Shown here: positions 5,779 to 7,617 of the stretch, in pieces
Position numbering within the stretch: position 1 is the first letter of the stretch
How the letters are laid out: the number at the start of each line of letters is the position of its first letter
Source of the DNA: Archangiaceae bacterium
GTDB taxonomy: Bacteria; Myxococcota; Myxococcia; Myxococcales; Myxococcaceae
Direction: 5' to 3'
Assembly: GCA_023248915.1 (NCBI GenBank)
Contig: JAHFDQ010000302.1
Span: forward strand, 1 to 7,617
Length of the DNA stretch: 7,617 nucleotides
Notes under the pieces: model-generated
What the model was told of the DNA's origin: nothing
Seen by the model: only the letters and a program-made list of their open reading frames with translations
Database searches by the model: none
Translations under genes and position numbers: made by a program

Positions 5779-5790
5779 CGCCGGGCACCC

Positions 5791-5815
5791 GAAAACGGTG
5801 TAGGAAGCCCCCCCC
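5791..5815 (+). promoter_or_regulatory. Possible promoter and C8 leader before the Sua5/YciO gene
   Basis: GAAAACGGTGTAGGAA (5791-5806) resembles the segments before two other genes here and could include a -10 (TAGGAA, 5801-5806); no -35 is evident. It is followed by eight consecutive C (5808-5815) and an A/C-only leader up to the ATG at 5824. No Shine-Dalgarno is present. Confidence 0.25.
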
Positions 5816-5823
5816 AAACACCC

Positions 5824-6453
5824 ATGGCCGCTCCCATCATCGCCGTCGACCCGATTCACCCTCAGCCCCGCCACGTGGAGAAGGCGGTGCAGGAGCTCGA
5901 GGACGGGGGGCTGATCGCCTACCCGACCGACACCTACTACGGCATCGGGTGCGATCTGCTCAACAAGAAGGCCATCGACCGCCTCTTCGCGCTGAAAGAC
6001 CGAGACCGCCGGAAGCCCCTGTCCTTCCTCTGCCCCGACCTGGCCGACGTGGCGAAGTACGCCCACGTCTCGAACTTCGCCTACCGCACCATGAGGCAAT
6101 TGACCCCCGGGCCCTTCACCTTCGTGCTCGAAGCCACCCGGATAGTGCCCGAGATGATGCAGACCAAGCAGAAGCAGGTGGGCATCCGGGTGCCCCAGGC
6201 TCCGCTCATGCTCGCCATCGCCAAGCGCCTGGGCCGGCCCGTCGTCACCACGTCCGCGACCAACAAGGACGGCGAGGCGCTGATCGACGCGAAGGACATC
6301 AAGGACAAGCTCGGCAACCGCATCGATCTCATCCTCGACGGCGGCGTCCAGCGGAGCGAACCGTCGACCGTGGTGTCGTTGCTCGGCGACCGCATCGAAG
6401 TCGTGCGGCAGGGCAAGGGCATCATCGTCGGGGCGGACGAGGCCGAGGCGTAG
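5824..6453 (+). CDS. Sua5/YciO/YrdC-family protein (possible threonylcarbamoyl-AMP synthase or YciO)
   Basis: Cytoplasmic protein of 209 residues with the YrdC-like fold. TsaC/Sua5 members make threonylcarbamoyl-AMP from threonine, bicarbonate and ATP for the t6A modification of ANN-decoding tRNAs. YciO is a related group whose role is less clear. Landmarks are GGLIAYPTDTYYGIG (28-42), LKDRDRRKPLSFL (57-69), LTPGPFTFVL (93-102), GIRVP (120-124), VTTSATN (141-147) and PSTVV (180-184). The length (E. coli YciO about 206) and the long TPGPFTF-to-RVP spacing look YciO-like. Unlike E. coli YciO, it keeps the KxR motif (K58-D-R60). The usual S-x-N motif appears as S144-A-T-N147, one residue longer than canonical. 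The start at 5824 has no Shine-Dalgarno; the next Met is far inside. The family is certain; the TsaC versus YciO assignment is open. Confidence 0.9.
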   Translation: MAAPIIAVDPIHPQPRHVEKAVQELEDGGLIAYPTDTYYGIGCDLLNKKAIDRLFALKDRDRRKPLSFLCPDLADVAKYAHVSNFAYRTMRQLTPGPFTFVLEATRIVPEMMQTKQKQVGIRVPQAPLMLAIAKRLGRPVVTTSATNKDGEALIDAKDIKDKLGNRIDLILDGGVQRSEPSTVVSLLGDRIEVVRQGKGIIVGADEAEA

Positions 6454-6465
6454 CCCGCAAAGGGA

Positions 6466-6493
6466 AGGCCCAGCCTCTTTCGAGACCGGGCCT
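6466..6493. terminator. Hairpin between convergent Sua5/YciO and cold-shock genes
   Basis: AGGCCC (6466-6471) pairs with GGGCCT (6488-6493), and an inner CTC (6475-6477) pairs with GAG (6482-6484) around a TTTC loop, separated by a mostly mismatched 3x3 bulge. Its position between two convergent stops fits a shared two-way terminator. T-runs are poor on both sides, so it may act with Rho or as a 3'-end stabiliser. Confidence 0.5.
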
Positions 6494-6518
6494 CGGTGAA
6501 GCTTCGCGGATTCAGTCC

Positions 6519-6725
6519 TTAGGCGACGGGACGAACGTTCGCGGCCTGCAGGCCCTTCGGCCCCTTGTTCACGTCGAACTCCACCTTCTGGCCTTCGGCC
6601 AGCGTGCGGAACCCTTCCGTGGCGATCGCGGTGTGGTGGCAGAACACGTCGTCACCGCCGCCGTCCTGCGTGATGAATCCGAAACCCTTCGCATCGTTGA
6701 ACCACTTCACAGTACCGGTAACCAT
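6519..6725 (-). CDS. cspA: Cold-shock domain protein (CspA family)
   Basis: Single-domain RNA/DNA-binding protein of 68 residues, which is the normal length. It binds single strands and melts RNA secondary structure; paralogues act in the cold, in growth or in stress. RNP1 is KGFGFI (13-18) and RNP2 is VFCHH (27-31), with W8, F9, F15, F17, F28 and H30 as the expected stacking residues. Cys29 replaces the common Val of VFVHH. The frame runs 11 codons further upstream, but MVTGTVKWF at 6725 is the conserved family start and has AAAGAAGAA (6734-6742) eight bases before it. The neighbouring Sua5/YciO gene converges on it and the recombinase gene diverges from it. The symbol is generic, since such genomes usually carry several paralogues. 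Confidence 0.95.
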   Translation of the reverse strand: MVTGTVKWFNDAKGFGFITQDGGGDDVFCHHTAIATEGFRTLAEGQKVEFDVNKGPKGLQAANVRPVA

Positions 6726-6733
6726 TTCGTTTG

Positions 6734-6742
6734 TTCTTCTTT
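6734..6742 (-). promoter_or_regulatory. Purine-rich ribosome binding site of the cold-shock gene
   Basis: On the minus strand AAAGAAGAA lies eight bases before the ATG at 6725. It is weaker than GGAGG but decides the start in favour of MVTGTVKWF over the Met 11 codons upstream. Confidence 0.5.
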
Positions 6743-6802
6743 CGAGTTCGAGCCGCAAGAAGTGCGGTTCAGCCTTCCCGTTTGGATTGCGAAGGCGGCG
6801 GC

Positions 6803-6831
6803 CTTTTACACGTCACGCCTCCGAAAGTCGA
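6803..6831 (-). promoter_or_regulatory. Candidate sigma-70-type promoter of the cold-shock gene
   Basis: On the minus strand TCGACT (6831-6826) and TAAAAG (6808-6803) are 17 bases apart, each matching the consensus at four of six positions. Transcription would start near 6796 and give a leader of about 70 bases. Long leaders are usual for cold-shock genes, where they act in cold-specific stability and translation. Confidence 0.4.
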
Positions 6832-6834
6832 GGC
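6817..6834. repeat. Small inverted repeat in the csp/recombinase divergent region
   Basis: GCCTC (6817-6821) and GAGGC (6830-6834) are perfect 5-base arms around an 8-base centre. They overlap the candidate -35 of the cold-shock promoter. It could be an operator-like site, or chance in GC-rich DNA. Confidence 0.25.
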
Positions 6835-6852
6835 ACCCCCCCCAAAGGTAAG

Positions 6853-6880
6853 TTGCAGCGGCCAAAGCCCCGCGTACCCT
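6853..6880 (+). promoter_or_regulatory. Weak promoter candidate of the recombinase gene
   Basis: TTGCAG (6853-6858) and TACCCT (6875-6880) are 16 bases apart, each matching consensus at three of six positions. The -10 ends ten bases before the GTG at 6891, giving a very short leader and no Shine-Dalgarno. Confidence 0.25.
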
Positions 6881-6890
6881 TGGCCTACCC

Positions 6891-7617
6891 GTGGAACCGC
6901 TGCTCGACCTCTTCATCGCCTTCCTGCGCGCCGAGCGGGGGCTGTCGGGCAGAACGGTGGACGCCTACGCCGCCGACGTGACGGCCTACCTGGCCGACCT
7001 CAAGGGCAGGGGCGTCTCGGAACCGGGCCAAGTCACCCGCGACGAGGTGCTCGCCCACCTGGGGACGCTCGGCCGGCGCGGCCTCTCGCGGCGCAGCCAG
7101 GCCCGGCATCTCGCAGCGCTCCGTGGCTTCCACCGCTTCCTCCGGGACGAGAAGCTGGCTCCGGCCGACCCGACCGAAGACCTCGACACGCCCCGTGGTC
7201 CCAAGAAGCTGCCGGCGTACCTCGGGCATGACGAGGTCGAGCGGCTCTTGGCAGCGCCCGACCCGGGGACGCCGGAGGGGGCCCGGGACGCGGCGATGCT
7301 CGAGCTCCTGTACGCGACCGGGCTGCGCGTGAGCGAGCTGGTGAAGCTGCCTGCCAACGACGTTCACCTCGAGGCGGGCTACCTGGTCGCGTTCGGCAAG
7401 GGGCAGAAAGAGCGCCTCGTGCCGGTGGGGGGCCCCGCGGTCGCGCGCGTGCGCGCCTACCTCGCAGGCCCGCGCGAGGCGCTGCTGCGCGGCCGGCAGT
7501 CGAGGGCACTGTTCGTCACCCGCCGGAAGGGCCCCTTCACCCGCATGGGCTTCTGGAAGCTGCTGCGCCGGTACGCGCGGAAGGCGGGGCTGACCAAGCG
7601 GATTTCTCCCCACACCC
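6891..7617 (+). CDS. xerD: Tyrosine recombinase XerC/XerD, 3' end missing
   Basis: Site-specific recombinase that resolves chromosome dimers at dif near the replication terminus, together with its partner Xer protein and FtsK. Residues 1-88 form the N-terminal SAM-like core-binding domain (conserved NTVDAYAADV-like region at 20-30, then RGFHRFL at 78-84). From about 106 on is the catalytic domain. YATGLRVSEL (141-150) carries catalytic R146, GKGQKERLVP (169-178) carries K170, and SPHT (239-242) carries H241. These sit two to three residues from E. coli XerD R148, K172 and H244. The window ends after 242 codons, so the second Arg, second His and the nucleophilic Tyr are not seen. The GTG at 6891 gives the usual length, with no Shine-Dalgarno. 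XerD is a somewhat better match than XerC, but the two cannot be separated with confidence here. Confidence 0.92.
   Translation, partial: MEPLLDLFIAFLRAERGLSGRTVDAYAADVTAYLADLKGRGVSEPGQVTRDEVLAHLGTLGRRGLSRRSQARHLAALRGFHRFLRDEKLAPADPTEDLDTPRGPKKLPAYLGHDEVERLLAAPDPGTPEGARDAAMLELLYATGLRVSELVKLPANDVHLEAGYLVAFGKGQKERLVPVGGPAVARVRAYLAGPREALLRGRQSRALFVTRRKGPFTRMGFWKLLRRYARKAGLTKRISPHT

Noticed and set aside
6726..6758. Start of the cold-shock gene 11 codons further upstream
   Set aside because: The added residues (MRLELERRTNE) are absent from the family, and the conserved MVTGTVKWF start has its own purine-rich ribosome binding site.
4455..6851. 798-codon plus-strand frame through antiporter 2, Sua5/YciO and the cold-shock region
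   Set aside because: It overlaps three well-supported genes, one on the other strand. Its translation is Arg/Gly/Pro-rich with no family motif, and it stays open only because stop codons are rare at this GC content.
6885..7613. Antisense frame of 242 codons opposite the recombinase
   Set aside because: It mirrors the recombinase frame, which has clear catalytic motifs; the antisense product shows none.

Overview
This GC-rich window has strong G/C bias at third codon positions and looks like a chromosomal segment of a myxobacterium (Myxococcota). The evidence is the repeat-rich amidase, the cold-shock protein with the DVFCHH variant, several genes with no Shine-Dalgarno sequence, and overall composition. 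That assignment rests on family resemblance, not on a database match. I see no rRNA, tRNA, CRISPR array, insertion sequence or phage gene.

Left part (1-2128, + strand): the 3' portion of a periplasmic N-acetylmuramoyl-L-alanine amidase (peptidoglycan hydrolase), cut by the window edge. It has a helical, possibly TPR-type N-terminal remnant, a degenerate tandem-repeat linker and a complete zinc amidase domain. It is followed after 19 bases by an unrecognised, probably exported protein with six cysteines. A non-coding gap of 265 bases follows. Then comes a small hydrophilic stress-type protein made of 20-residue KGG repeats (GsiB / LEA group 1-like), with the strongest ribosome binding site in the window.

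Centre (2796-5778, + strand): a compact cluster that looks like one transcription unit. It contains a small PII-like protein, a first CPA2-type cation/proton antiporter, a 39-residue mini-cistron and a second CPA2-type antiporter. The mini-cistron lies inside a 116-base direct duplication of the antiporter 1/antiporter 2 junction and is joined to both neighbours by 4-base ATGA overlaps. The two antiporters differ at the ion-binding positions: one has an Asp-Asp pair plus Lys, the other Gly-Asp without the Lys. I infer a paired antiporter whose activity is tuned by the PII-like protein. This is the part most worth following up.

Right part (5824-7617): a Sua5/YciO/YrdC-family protein (+), a convergent cold-shock protein (-) with a shared hairpin between them, and a divergent XerC/XerD-type tyrosine recombinase (+). 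The recombinase is cut by the window end just after its first catalytic-motif histidine. The 165 bases between the cold-shock gene and the recombinase hold promoter candidates for both directions.
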